From an uncultured Pelagibacteraceae bacterium (GTDB lineage: Bacteria > Pseudomonadota > Alphaproteobacteria > Pelagibacterales > Pelagibacteraceae), in assembly GCA_902617805.1 (NCBI GenBank), contig CACMYF010000004.1:1-49735 (forward strand): 49,735 nt of DNA, in the 5' to 3' direction. A program made the translations under genes and the position numbers. Numbering within the stretch: position 1 is the stretch's first letter; each line of letters begins with the position of its first letter. This document shows, piece by piece, positions 1 through 8,243 of this stretch. The notes beneath the pieces were generated by a model. That model worked only from the letters and a program-made list of their open reading frames with translations, was not told where the DNA came from and ran no database searches.

Positions 1-55
1 TTAGTCTAAAGAGGCCTTAAGATTAAATTAAAATATTTTATAGAAAGAAATTTTT

Positions 56-1402
56 ATGAGCACACAAAATAAAACAGCAATTCCAAATTCTTTAAATGAG
101 CATTGGATGCCATTTACATCTAACAAAGATTTTAAGGAGAACCCAAGATTAATTGTTGAAGCTAAAGGTGTGTATTTAAAAAACCACCAAGGACAAACTC
201 AAATTGATGCAAGCTCAGGATTGTTTTGTAATCCTTTAGGGCATGGTAGAGAAGAAATAATTGAAGCAATAACAAATCAATTGAAAACTTTAGATTATTG
301 TCAACCTTTCCAACAAGGATTTGGTGGATCATTTGAATTAGCTACTAGAATTTCCAAACACACTCCAGGGAATTTAAATAGAATGTTTTATACTATTTGT
401 GGGTCAACAGCTGTTGAAACTGCAATTAAAATTGCAATCGCTTACCATAGAGCAAGAGGAGACAGTCAAAGATTTAGATTTGTTGGTAGAGAAAGAGGTT
501 ACCATGGAATGAATATTGGTGCGACTTCTGTTGGAGGTATGGTTAATAACGTAAAAACTTTTGCAAGTGTTTTAATGCCAGGCGTTGTGCATATGAGACA
601 TACACATTTACCAGAACATAAATTTGTAAGTGGCCAGCCAGAAACAGGTGTTGAGTTAGCTGAAGATTTAGAGAGAATTTGCATGAACTTTGGAGCTGAA
701 AATATTGCGGCTTGTATTGTTGAACCTATTGCAGGATCAACAGGTACATTAGTTCCGCCAAAAGGATATCTGCAAAGATTAAGAGAGATTTGTGACAAGC
801 ATGGAATACTTTTAATTTTTGATGAAGTAATTACTGGTTGGGGAAGAACCGGATCTCCATTTGCATCACAAGAGTACGGTGTAACTCCAGACATGATGAC
901 AATGGCGAAAGCTACTACAAACGGAATTAGTCCAATGGGTGTTGTTGCATGTAAAGAAGATATTTATGATGCTATTGCAGAAAATGCTCCCAAAGGAACT
1001 ATAGAATTATTTCATGGTTATACTTATTCAGGAATACCAATTTCTGTAGCTGCTGGTTTAGCTGTACAGGATATTATTGAAAAAGATGATATTTTTAATA
1101 GAGCAAAAAATTTAGCACCTTATTTCCAAGAAGGTTTAATGTCTTTAAAAGATATCGATGTTGTTGATAACATTAGAGGATATGGAATGATGGGTGGCAT
1201 AGATATTGTTATGGACAAAAAACCAGGTGCAGCAGGATTTACTTGTTTCAAACATTGCTATGAAGCAGGTGTAAATTTCAAAGCTACAGGTGATTGTTTA
1301 ATTATTGCTCCAATGTTTATTTGTGAAAAAAAACACATTGACGAGATAATTGAAAAGCTTCGAACTGGAATAACAAATTACGCAAAAAGTAAAAAAAATT
1401 AA
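56..1402 (+). CDS. Class III omega-amino acid:pyruvate aminotransferase (taurine or beta-alanine type)
   Basis: A PLP-dependent aminotransferase that should move the terminal amino group of an omega-amino acid (taurine, beta-alanine or similar) to pyruvate, giving alanine and an aldehyde. Seen in the 448 aa protein: N-terminal WMPFT, the cofactor region GSTAVETA (about 116-123), GRERGYHG (about 144-151), FDEVITGWGRTG (about 255-266; the Asp contacts the PLP ring) and the Schiff-base lysine in MAKATTNG (K285). Length is normal for the family. The stop lies 9 bp before alanine dehydrogenase, which would regenerate pyruvate from the alanine formed; a transaminase/Ald pair of this kind is known from taurine dissimilation. 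The exact amino donor cannot be read from the sequence. Confidence 0.85.
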   Translation: MSTQNKTAIPNSLNEHWMPFTSNKDFKENPRLIVEAKGVYLKNHQGQTQIDASSGLFCNPLGHGREEIIEAITNQLKTLDYCQPFQQGFGGSFELATRISKHTPGNLNRMFYTICGSTAVETAIKIAIAYHRARGDSQRFRFVGRERGYHGMNIGATSVGGMVNNVKTFASVLMPGVVHMRHTHLPEHKFVSGQPETGVELAEDLERICMNFGAENIAACIVEPIAGSTGTLVPPKGYLQRLREICDKHGILLIFDEVITGWGRTGSPFASQEYGVTPDMMTMAKATTNGISPMGVVACKEDIYDAIAENAPKGTIELFHGYTYSGIPISVAAGLAVQDIIEKDDIFNRAKNLAPYFQEGLMSLKDIDVVDNIRGYGMMGGIDIVMDKKPGAAGFTCFKHCYEAGVNFKATGDCLIIAPMFICEKKHIDEIIEKLRTGITNYAKSKKN

Positions 1403-1411
1403 TTTTCATTT

Positions 1412-2530
1412 ATGAAAATTGGAGTTCCTAAAGAAATTAAACCGCAAGAAAATAGAATTGGTTTAACACCAGATAGCGTGAAAACTTTAGTTTCAGAAGG
1501 TCATGAAGTGTTGGTTGAAAATAATGGTGGATTTGAAGCTGGTTTTGAAAATGATCAATATTTAAAAGCTGGTGCTAAAATTGCTAATAATGCAGCTGAT
1601 ATTTTTAATGATGCAGAAATAATTGTTAAAGTAAAAGAACCCCAAAAAGTAGAAGTTGACATGATTAGAGAAAATCAAATTGTTTATACCTATCTACATT
1701 TAGCAGCTGCAAAAGAATTAACTGAGGGATTAATAAAATCTAAAAGTATTAACATTGCATATGAAACTGTAACAGATGATAATGGAAGACTACCTTTGCT
1801 TGCTCCAATGAGCGCTGTTGCAGGTAGAATGTCTGTACAAGCAGGTGCTCATTGTTTAGAGAAAAACCAAAGTGGTAGAGGTTTGTTATTAGGTGGCGCA
1901 CCAGGTGTAACAGGCGGAACTGTAGTTATATTGGGTGGAGGAGTTGTTGGAGAAAATGCTGCAGTAATAGCAACAGGCATGCAGGCAAAAGTTCATATAG
2001 TGGATAAATCTGAAGCTAGATTAAAACAACTTATTGAGATGTTTGGAGATAAAATTATTCCAGAACAAAGTGATAAAACAGATTTAGATAAATTAGTTGC
2101 AGAGGCAGATCTATTAGTTGGCGGAGTGTTAATTCCAGGAGCAGAAGCACCAAAATTAATTACTAAAGAAATGATTAAAACTATGAAAAGAGGATCAGTA
2201 ATAGTAGATGTAGCTATAGATCAAGGTGGATGTGTAGAAACTAGTAAACCTACAACACACGGTGATCCAACCTATATAGTTGATGATGTAGTTCATTATT
2301 GTGTAGCAAATATGCCAGGTGGTGTACCCAGAACATCAACATTGGCATTGAATAATGCAACCTTACCTTTCTTAGTTAACCTAGCTAACAAAGGTTATCA
2401 AAAAGCACTTGGTGAGGATAAAAACTTTTTATCAGGGTTAAATGTTCATAAAGGTCAAGTAACTTACAAAGCAGTTGCCGATGTTTTTGGACATAATTTT
2501 GTAGAACCTGGAGAAGCTATCAAACATTAG
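1412..2530 (+). CDS. ald: Alanine dehydrogenase
   Basis: NAD-dependent oxidative deamination of L-alanine to pyruvate and ammonium in the cytoplasm. The 372 aa length is typical. It opens with the family signature KIGVPKEIKPQENRIGLTP, has the catalytic pair K75 and H96 in the expected places, a dinucleotide-binding GGGVVG (about 175-180) followed by an acidic residue at D198, and the conserved DVAIDQGG segment near residue 270. It sits between the aminotransferase (9 bp upstream) and the FAD enzyme (2 bp downstream), so one transcript is likely. Its probable job here is to recycle the alanine made by the aminotransferase and release nitrogen as ammonium. Identification is secure; the pathway role is inferred from context. 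Confidence 0.95.
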   Translation: MKIGVPKEIKPQENRIGLTPDSVKTLVSEGHEVLVENNGGFEAGFENDQYLKAGAKIANNAADIFNDAEIIVKVKEPQKVEVDMIRENQIVYTYLHLAAAKELTEGLIKSKSINIAYETVTDDNGRLPLLAPMSAVAGRMSVQAGAHCLEKNQSGRGLLLGGAPGVTGGTVVILGGGVVGENAAVIATGMQAKVHIVDKSEARLKQLIEMFGDKIIPEQSDKTDLDKLVAEADLLVGGVLIPGAEAPKLITKEMIKTMKRGSVIVDVAIDQGGCVETSKPTTHGDPTYIVDDVVHYCVANMPGGVPRTSTLALNNATLPFLVNLANKGYQKALGEDKNFLSGLNVHKGQVTYKAVADVFGHNFVEPGEAIKH

Positions 2531-2532
2531 AA

Positions 2533-4977
2533 ATGGAAAAAAACTATCCTTCAAGCGCAAAGGTAGTTGTAATAGGGGGTGGCGTTGCAGGCACCTCTTG
2601 TGCTTATCATTTAGCAAAATTTGGTTGGAAAGATGTAGTTTTATTAGAAAGAGATCAATTAACATCTGGTACAACATGGCATGCAGCAGGATTAATAGGT
2701 CAATTAGGAGCAACTTCTACAATTACTAAATTAAGAAAATATTCCTTAGATCTTTATAAAGAGCTAGAAAAAACAACAGGTTTATCAACTGGTCTTAAAC
2801 AAAATGGCGCAATTACAGTTGCTTCTTCTAAAGAGAGAATGCAGGAGTTGTTAAGGCAAGCTACCACTGCACAACTATCTAATGTTGAAGTTGAGGTTTT
2901 AAACCAACAAAGAATAAAAGAATTATATCCAGTAGTAAAAAACGAGGATCTAGTAGGTGGTGTTTATATGCCAAAAGATGGTCAGGCAGATCCTGTTGGA
3001 GTTACAAATGTATTGTCTAAAGCTGCTAAAATACTAGGTGTTCAAATATTTGAGAAGTCACCAGTAAAAAAAATTTTAGTTAAAAATAAAAGAATATACG
3101 GTGTTGAAACTGCCCAAGGTAAAATTAATTGTGAATATGTAGTTTTAGCTTCAGGAATGTGGTCTAGACAAATTGGAGAAGATATTGGTATTAGTGTTCC
3201 GTTATATCCAAATGAGCATTTCTATGTGATTACAGAACCAATAAAAGATCTTCCTAAGGATTTACCCGTTTTAAGAGATTACAATGCTTGTCTTTATCTA
3301 AAAGAAGATGCTGGAAAGATGTTAGTTGGAATTTTTGAACCTAACGCAAAACCTGCATTTAAAGATAGTGGAAGAGTTCCTGATGATTTTTCATTTGGGG
3401 AATTTCCTGATGACTTTGATCACTTTGAACCTTATCTTGAGAAATCCTTCCATAGACTTCCGTTGTTAGAAAGCGCAGGTATAAGAAAATTTTTTTCTGG
3501 TCCAGAATCTTTTACACCCGATACTCAGTATTTGCTTGGTGAAACACCTGAGGTAAAAAATCTTTATACATGTTGTGGTTTTAATAGTATTGGAATAGCA
3601 AGTTCTGGAGGTGCAGGTAGAGTTACAGCTGAATGGATGATTAATGGACATATAAATGAAGATTTATTTTCTCTAGATATAAAAAGATTCCAAAAATTTC
3701 ACTCATCTAAAAAATTCATCATGGATAGAGTTACAGAAACTTTAGGTGATCTTTATGGAATGCACTGGCCTTTTAAACAACATTCAACATCAAGAAATGA
3801 AAAATTATTACCTTATCATGATGAACTAAAAAAAGCAGGAGCTTGTTTTGGTGTAGTAGGAGGCTTTGAAAGACCTATGTGGTATTCCCTGAATGTAGAA
3901 AAACCAGAGTATGAGTATAGTTTTAATTACCAAAATTGGTATCCATCAGCAAAACATGAAACCATAAATGCTAGAAAAAATGTTGGACTTTTTGATTTTT
4001 CAACTTTTTCTAAATTTGATTTAAAAGGTGAAAAAACTCATAGTGAATTACAAAAAATCTGTACAGCAAATATAAATAATGAAATCGGCAAATCAACTTA
4101 TACTCACATGCTAAATGAGGATGGTGGTATAGAAACAGATTTAACAGTTGTATGTATAGATAAAAATTATTTTAGAATAGTAAGTTCAGCAGCAACTAGA
4201 GAAAGAGATAAATTTCATATTTTAAAATATTTATCTGAGGATGTTAAATTTTCTGATGTTACTGAACAGATTTGTTGTCTTGGATTGTTTGGTCCTAAAA
4301 GTAGAAATATGATTCAAAAGATAAGTAGTGATGATTTTAGTTCTGAAAGCTTTAAATTTGGCACAGGTAAAAATATAAATTTACATGATATTAAAGTTTG
4401 GGCACAAAGAATATCTTATGTAGGTGAACTTGGGTTTGAATTATATGTTAATAAAGAAGATGCTCTGGATTTATATAAAATTTTAATTAGTGAAGGTAAA
4501 AACTTTGACTTATCTCATTGTGGTATGCATGCAATGGATATAATGAGAATGGAAAGTGGTTTTTTACATTGGGGCCATGATATTTCACCAGAGGAAAATC
4601 AGTACCAAGCAGGTTTACAATTTACAATTAGCTATAAAAAAAACATTAATTTTATAGGTAAAGACGCTCTATTAAAAATTAAAGATAAACCTTTAGAAAA
4701 AAAAATGATGATGTTTACATTAAAAGATAGTAAACCCGGTGAACCTTTGTTGTTACATGAAGAACCTATTTATTTAGATAACAAAATCATTGGGAGAACA
4801 ACATCTGGAAATTATTCATTCTGTTTTGATAAAAATTTATCATTTGGTTATGTTAATTCTGGAAACACAATAGAAACACTTAGAGACAAAAATTTGTTTA
4901 TAGAAATTGAAAAGATAAAATACCCAGTCGAGATTATTTCAAAACCACTTAATACTAAAGATTTTAAAAGAATTTAG
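2533..4977 (+). CDS. FAD-dependent dimethylglycine/sarcosine dehydrogenase-like protein with C-terminal GcvT domains
   Basis: An 814 aa fusion of an N-terminal DAO-type FAD oxidoreductase (about 8-400) and C-terminal GcvT-like aminomethyltransferase domains (about 430-814). This is the arrangement of dimethylglycine and sarcosine dehydrogenases, which oxidise N-methyl groups and hand the carbon to tetrahydrofolate. Seen: VVVIGGGVAGTSCAYHLAKF at the FAD site, an acidic residue after the second strand (LLERD), and TSGTTWHAAG containing H50, at the position where this family attaches FAD covalently. The C-terminal half shows the GcvT hallmark GELGFELYV and MRMESGFLHWG. Its ATG is 2 bp past the ald stop. 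Likely substrates are dimethylglycine, sarcosine or another methylated amine; the exact one is not determinable. Confidence 0.85.
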   Translation: MEKNYPSSAKVVVIGGGVAGTSCAYHLAKFGWKDVVLLERDQLTSGTTWHAAGLIGQLGATSTITKLRKYSLDLYKELEKTTGLSTGLKQNGAITVASSKERMQELLRQATTAQLSNVEVEVLNQQRIKELYPVVKNEDLVGGVYMPKDGQADPVGVTNVLSKAAKILGVQIFEKSPVKKILVKNKRIYGVETAQGKINCEYVVLASGMWSRQIGEDIGISVPLYPNEHFYVITEPIKDLPKDLPVLRDYNACLYLKEDAGKMLVGIFEPNAKPAFKDSGRVPDDFSFGEFPDDFDHFEPYLEKSFHRLPLLESAGIRKFFSGPESFTPDTQYLLGETPEVKNLYTCCGFNSIGIASSGGAGRVTAEWMINGHINEDLFSLDIKRFQKFHSSKKFIMDRVTETLGDLYGMHWPFKQHSTSRNEKLLPYHDELKKAGACFGVVGGFERPMWYSLNVEKPEYEYSFNYQNWYPSAKHETINARKNVGLFDFSTFSKFDLKGEKTHSELQKICTANINNEIGKSTYTHMLNEDGGIETDLTVVCIDKNYFRIVSSAATRERDKFHILKYLSEDVKFSDVTEQICCLGLFGPKSRNMIQKISSDDFSSESFKFGTGKNINLHDIKVWAQRISYVGELGFELYVNKEDALDLYKILISEGKNFDLSHCGMHAMDIMRMESGFLHWGHDISPEENQYQAGLQFTISYKKNINFIGKDALLKIKDKPLEKKMMMFTLKDSKPGEPLLLHEEPIYLDNKIIGRTTSGNYSFCFDKNLSFGYVNSGNTIETLRDKNLFIEIEKIKYPVEIISKPLNTKDFKRI

Positions 4978-5026
4978 TATTTTCTAATTTTATTGTATTT
5001 AAGCTGATTAACTGATTAAATTAAGT

Positions 5027-5236
5027 GTGAAAAAAAATGATATAGACACTAAATTGTTTAATTCTGATACTGTCTCAAATAAAGATTTAGAAATAGATAA
5101 GATTAAAACTACAAATGTAAATATTTTACTAAATAGAGTTAGGTTAGATCAAAGAAGAACACTAAAAAAAAGAATTGTATTTTCAATTATTTTAGCTGTT
5201 CTAGTAAGTTCGTTAGCTGTTTATTTTATTATTTAG
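5027..5236 (+). CDS. Small hypothetical membrane-anchored protein
   Basis: A 69 aa protein with a GTG start at 5027 and no recognised family. The first 48 residues are polar and charged, followed by RRTLKKR and one hydrophobic stretch (about 50-69) that runs to the C-terminus, so it is probably a tail-anchored inner-membrane protein with the N-terminus in the cytoplasm. It lies between the dimethylglycine dehydrogenase-like gene (49 bp) and a tRNA (68 bp). No Shine-Dalgarno is obvious before the GTG. No function is proposed. A clean single-TM architecture and a convincing positive patch before the segment support it being a real gene. Confidence 0.6.
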   Translation: MKKNDIDTKLFNSDTVSNKDLEIDKIKTTNVNILLNRVRLDQRRTLKKRIVFSIILAVLVSSLAVYFII

Positions 5237-5261
5237 TTTAGAATTTGATTTAAAAAGTTTA

Positions 5262-5289
5262 TTGAAACAATAAAGATTTATATTATAAG
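5262..5289 (+). promoter_or_regulatory. Candidate sigma-70 promoter for the tRNA
   Basis: TTGAAA (5262-5267) and TATAAG (5284-5289) are separated by 16 bp, and the tRNA begins 15 bp after the -10 element, giving a plausible short 5' leader. Both boxes are near consensus, but A+T richness makes chance matches common. Confidence 0.4.
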
Positions 5290-5304
5290 TCATTAATCAA
5301 TTAA

Positions 5305-5381
5305 GGCGGGGTAGCTCAGTTGGTTAGAGCGCGGGACTCATAAGCCCGAGGTCAGTGGTTCGATCCCACTTCCCGCTACCA
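5305..5381 (+). tRNA. tRNA with CAT anticodon (elongator Met most likely)
   Basis: A 77 nt cloverleaf with encoded CCA. The acceptor strands GGCGGGG (5305-5311) and TCCCGCT (5371-5377) pair with G-U at both ends. The D arm is GCTC...GAGC, the T arm AGTGG-TTCGATC-CCACT, and the anticodon loop CTCATAA carries CAT. The top of the anticodon stem has an A31-G39 opposition instead of a Watson-Crick pair. It lacks initiator features (C1-A72 mismatch and three G-C pairs in the usual setting), so elongator Met is favoured; tRNA-Ile2 with lysidine at C34 is not excluded. The next coding sequence begins only 6 nt after the CCA. Confidence 0.93.
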
Positions 5382-5387
5382 TAAATT

Positions 5388-5906
5388 ATGAAAGATATTT
5401 ATATAACTTGGGAAGATTATCATAATAAGATTGAGCAATTAGCAAAAAAAATTCATGATGATAACTTAAAATTTAACCAAATTATTTGTATTGCAAAAGG
5501 TGGATTAAGAGTTGGGGATATTTTTAGTAGACTTTTTAATGTCCCTTTAGCCATTCTATCTGTTGAGTCTTACCATGGTGAAAGTGACGATATAAAAAAT
5601 CAACAAGGACAGTTTACTTTTTCAAGAGATTTAGCAAAAACTACTCCAAATTTAGGTTCACATGTTTTGTTGGTTGATGATTTAGCTGATTCTGGAAAAA
5701 CATTAATAAAAAGTATTAAATGGTTAGAGCATTTTTATGGATTTTATTTCGATGAAAAAATCAAAACTGCAGTTTTATGGCATAAATCAACTTCAAAATT
5801 TAAACCTGATTATTCTGTAGATTACCTAAAAGACTCTCCTTGGATACATATGCCTTTTGAAAAATATGAAACTACAAATATTAAAGATTTTAAGTTTGAA
5901 AAGTAA
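5388..5906 (+). CDS. Phosphoribosyltransferase, xanthine-guanine (Gpt-like) type
   Basis: A 172 aa type I phosphoribosyltransferase that should join a purine base (xanthine, guanine or hypoxanthine) to PRPP. Seen: the PRPP-binding loop VDDLADSGKTL (about 96-106) and the early KGGLRVGD segment (about 37-44) that binds pyrophosphate in XGPRT-like enzymes; W near residue 133 and the C-terminal WIHMPFEKY are also typical of Gpt-like proteins. The ATG is 6 nt after the tRNA 3' end, so there is no room for a separate ribosome-binding site, and the gene is probably co-transcribed with the tRNA. It converges with GMP reductase, 1 bp away, another purine interconversion enzyme. Base specificity is inferred, not proven. 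Confidence 0.8.
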   Translation: MKDIYITWEDYHNKIEQLAKKIHDDNLKFNQIICIAKGGLRVGDIFSRLFNVPLAILSVESYHGESDDIKNQQGQFTFSRDLAKTTPNLGSHVLLVDDLADSGKTLIKSIKWLEHFYGFYFDEKIKTAVLWHKSTSKFKPDYSVDYLKDSPWIHMPFEKYETTNIKDFKFEK

Positions 5907-5907
5907 A

Positions 5908-6942
5908 TTACTTAATTAAACTATCGTTAAATTGATTTGACACTCTAACAAATGTTGTACATTTACTCAATTGCTTAAGAGAAGGAGCACCAACATAAGT
6001 ACAGCTACTTCTAACACCACCAAGAATATTTAAAATAGTATCGTTTATTTTGCCTCTATATTTTACTCTTACTTTTCTTCCTTCACTACTTCGATAATCT
6101 GATAGTCCACCATAATGTTTTTTATTAGCAACTTCAGAACTAGATCCATAAAACTCTATATATTTTTCTCCATTAACTTTAACAATTTTACCATTCCCCT
6201 CATCATGTCCAGCTAACATACCACCAAGCATTACAAAATCTGCACCACCTCCAAAACCTTTTGCAACATCACCAGGACATGTGCATCCTCCATCTGCTAT
6301 TACATGAGCACCAAGTCCGTGTGCTGCATCAGCACATTCAATTACAGCACTTAATTGAGGATAACCAACCCCAGTTTGAATTCTTGTTGTGCAAACACTT
6401 CCAGGTCCAATTCCAACTTTAACAATATCTGCTCCACTTAAAACTAATTCTTGAGTCATATCTGCTGTTACTACGTTACCTGCAATAATTGTTTTAGTAG
6501 GGTATTTGTCTCTTACTGATTTAATAAAATTAGTAAAATGCTCTGTATATCCATTAGCAACATCAATGCAAATAAATTTAAAAAAACTAAATTCTTTTAA
6601 TACCTTATCTAAATTTTGAAAATCTTCTTTTTTGATACCAACACTAAGTGCAATGTTAGGGTATATTTTTTTAATATTTTTATTTTGTTTAATTTTTTTA
6701 ACATCGTGTTGTTTCGTTAAAGATGTAATCATTCCATATTCGTTTAATTTTTCAGCAACACTTAACTCTCCAACTCCATCCATATTTGCTGCCATTATTG
6801 GAATGCCTGACCATTCATTTTTACTGTACTTAAATCTATAAGTTCTTAAAAGATTTACATCTTTTCGACTTTTTAAAGTACTTCTCTTAGGTCTAAATAA
6901 AACGTCTGAATAATCTAGTTTTAATTCTTCCTCAATTCTCAT
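5908..6942 (-). CDS. guaC: GMP reductase
   Basis: Converts GMP to IMP and ammonia with NADPH, feeding guanine nucleotides back to the purine branch point. The 344 aa protein is a single TIM barrel with no CBS domains, which separates it from IMP dehydrogenase. Seen: LKLDYSDVLFRPKRSTLKSR at the start, the AANMDGVG segment (about 51-58), GNVVTADMTQELVLSGAD, and the active-site loop GPGSVCTTRIQTGVGYPQ with catalytic C184. ADGGCTCPGDVAKGFGGGAD follows, the phosphate-binding part. It faces the Gpt-like gene tail to tail, consistent with a purine salvage neighbourhood. Identification is firm. Confidence 0.93.
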   Translation of the reverse strand: MRIEEELKLDYSDVLFRPKRSTLKSRKDVNLLRTYRFKYSKNEWSGIPIMAANMDGVGELSVAEKLNEYGMITSLTKQHDVKKIKQNKNIKKIYPNIALSVGIKKEDFQNLDKVLKEFSFFKFICIDVANGYTEHFTNFIKSVRDKYPTKTIIAGNVVTADMTQELVLSGADIVKVGIGPGSVCTTRIQTGVGYPQLSAVIECADAAHGLGAHVIADGGCTCPGDVAKGFGGGADFVMLGGMLAGHDEGNGKIVKVNGEKYIEFYGSSSEVANKKHYGGLSDYRSSEGRKVRVKYRGKINDTILNILGGVRSSCTYVGAPSLKQLSKCTTFVRVSNQFNDSLIK

Positions 6943-6991
6943 CAGCTACAAATTATTATTTAAAAAATTAATTTCAAACCAATAAATAGCC

Positions 6992-7000
6992 TGTGGATAA
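6992..7000 (-). other. Single consensus DnaA box
   Basis: The minus strand reads TTATCCACA, a perfect DnaA 9-mer, in the 72 bp space between guaC and the rfb operon. No second box or A+T unwinding cluster was noticed beside it, so it is not proposed as an origin. It could be a DnaA regulatory or titration site, or chance. Confidence 0.35.
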
Positions 7001-7014
7001 GTTTTACAACAACA

Positions 7015-7719
7015 CTATTTAACTAATCTTTTCAACACAGATATGTTCATAGTCTGATTGAATGGTAGTTTATCTTTTACATTTAATTTGATTTTTTTTA
7101 CTTTTTTATTATGTAATTTTGCAAAAGAAAATACTGACTGTGCTTTACCCCCTACATTTAATATCCCTTTATAATTTATAATTTTTGGTAAAATTTTTAC
7201 AAGGTCTTCATGAAACATAAAATTAGATTTTAGATTAGTGTATGCTTTTTTATGTGCAAACGGACTTTCAGTCATTGTTATTCTTAGAATAAGAGAATTT
7301 TTATACATCATCACAGCACATTCTCCACCAAGTTTTGACAAACCGTAATTATTAAATGGTTTCACGGGGTCATTTTCTGAATAATTTCCTTTTTTGCCTT
7401 CATAAACATATCCTGTCGAAAAATAAATTATTTTAATATTATTTTTTTTACAAACTTTGACAACATTTGCAGTTCCAACAATGTTTAAATCAATACTCCT
7501 CTCAATATTTTTTTGATGAATATCCATTGGTCTTGACAAACCCGCACAATGTAAAATCATTTTTGGCTTTAATTTTTTAATTATTTTTTCAAGAGATTTA
7601 ATATTTAAAATATTGCACTCTTTTTTTGTCGCAAAATAAAGTTTCAGAAATTTATTATTTTTTTTTAAAACCTTTGCAAATCTACCTTGACCCCCAGTAA
7701 CTAAAATGAGATTTTTCAT
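7015..7719 (-). CDS. RmlD-like NAD(P)-dependent sugar-nucleotide reductase/epimerase (short)
   Basis: An extended short-chain dehydrogenase, last gene of the dTDP-deoxysugar operon. By position it should be the 4-keto reductase that completes dTDP-L-rhamnose or a related sugar. Seen: an N-terminal Rossmann motif VTGGQGRFAKVL (about 7-18), FSTGYVYEG (about 100-108), and the catalytic pair in YGLSKLGGE (Y125, K129). At 234 aa it is clearly shorter than typical RmlD (about 290). The N-terminal cofactor half is complete, so the missing part is in the C-terminal substrate-binding region. It overlaps the rfbC-like gene by 4 nt. It may be a divergent reductase making another 6-deoxyhexose, so the symbol is withheld. 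Confidence 0.7.
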   Translation of the reverse strand: MKNLILVTGGQGRFAKVLKKNNKFLKLYFATKKECNILNIKSLEKIIKKLKPKMILHCAGLSRPMDIHQKNIERSIDLNIVGTANVVKVCKKNNIKIIYFSTGYVYEGKKGNYSENDPVKPFNNYGLSKLGGECAVMMYKNSLILRITMTESPFAHKKAYTNLKSNFMFHEDLVKILPKIINYKGILNVGGKAQSVFSFAKLHNKKVKKIKLNVKDKLPFNQTMNISVLKRLVK

Positions 7720-8243
7720 TTAATAAAATTTTTTTTATAATTTAAAAAGGAAATTCCATTTTTATCTTTGTTTGATAAAATTTGAATTTTAGATGGCCAT
7801 TTAATTTTTAAATTATTGTCATTAATATCTATTGTTATTTCACTTTTTTGGTCTCTGTATTTTGTGCAGCTGTAGATAACATAAGTTTCTCTGTCTAGGG
7901 ATTGAAAACCATGAGCAAACCCTGCTGGTATAAATATTGAGTTTGATTTTTTTTCACTTAGCACGCAACTATAAACTTTTCCAAAAGTCTTAGATTTTTT
8001 TCTTAAATCTAATGCGACATCAAAAATTTTTCCTTTTATTACAGTTACGAGTTTACCCTGAGGTTTTTTTGTCTGAATATGAAGACCTCTTACAACATTT
8101 TTTTTTGAGTAAGACATAACTAAAAATGGAAATTTTTTTTTAAGTTTATTTTCTCTTATTAATTCTTTGAAATATCCTCTTTGATCTTTATAGGTATTAT
8201 TTTTTATTAAAAAAAGATCTTTAAATTTTGTTTTTTGAATCAT
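7716..8243 (-). CDS. rfbC: dTDP-4-dehydrorhamnose 3,5-epimerase
   Basis: A 175 aa cupin enzyme that epimerises C3 and C5 of dTDP-4-keto-6-deoxyglucose. Seen: RGYFKELIREN near the start, the catalytic histidine in VVRGLHIQ (H55), the following GKLVTVIKGKIFDVALDLRK block with K64 and D75, and IPAGFAHGFQ (about 105-113). The usual HYQ after the catalytic His is HIQ here, a mild deviation. It overlaps both neighbours by a few bases, as expected in a translationally coupled operon. The length is normal for the family and the assignment is strong. Whether the final product is rhamnose depends on the downstream short reductase. Confidence 0.9.
   Translation of the reverse strand: MIQKTKFKDLFLIKNNTYKDQRGYFKELIRENKLKKKFPFLVMSYSKKNVVRGLHIQTKKPQGKLVTVIKGKIFDVALDLRKKSKTFGKVYSCVLSEKKSNSIFIPAGFAHGFQSLDRETYVIYSCTKYRDQKSEITIDINDNNLKIKWPSKIQILSNKDKNGISFLNYKKNFIK

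Noticed and set aside
1-55. End of an upstream gene at the left edge
   Set aside because: The 55 bases carry no recognisable coding end or strong signal; cannot be supported.
499-894. 131 aa open frame on the minus strand inside the aminotransferase gene
   Set aside because: Lies wholly within a strongly conserved gene and shows no family features; a shadow frame.
5908-6942. IMP dehydrogenase
   Set aside because: No CBS domains and the loop and length match GMP reductase.
6943-7014. Replication origin suggested by a perfect DnaA box
   Set aside because: Only one box, no A+T unwinding element cluster, and no dnaA, dnaN or gidA genes nearby.
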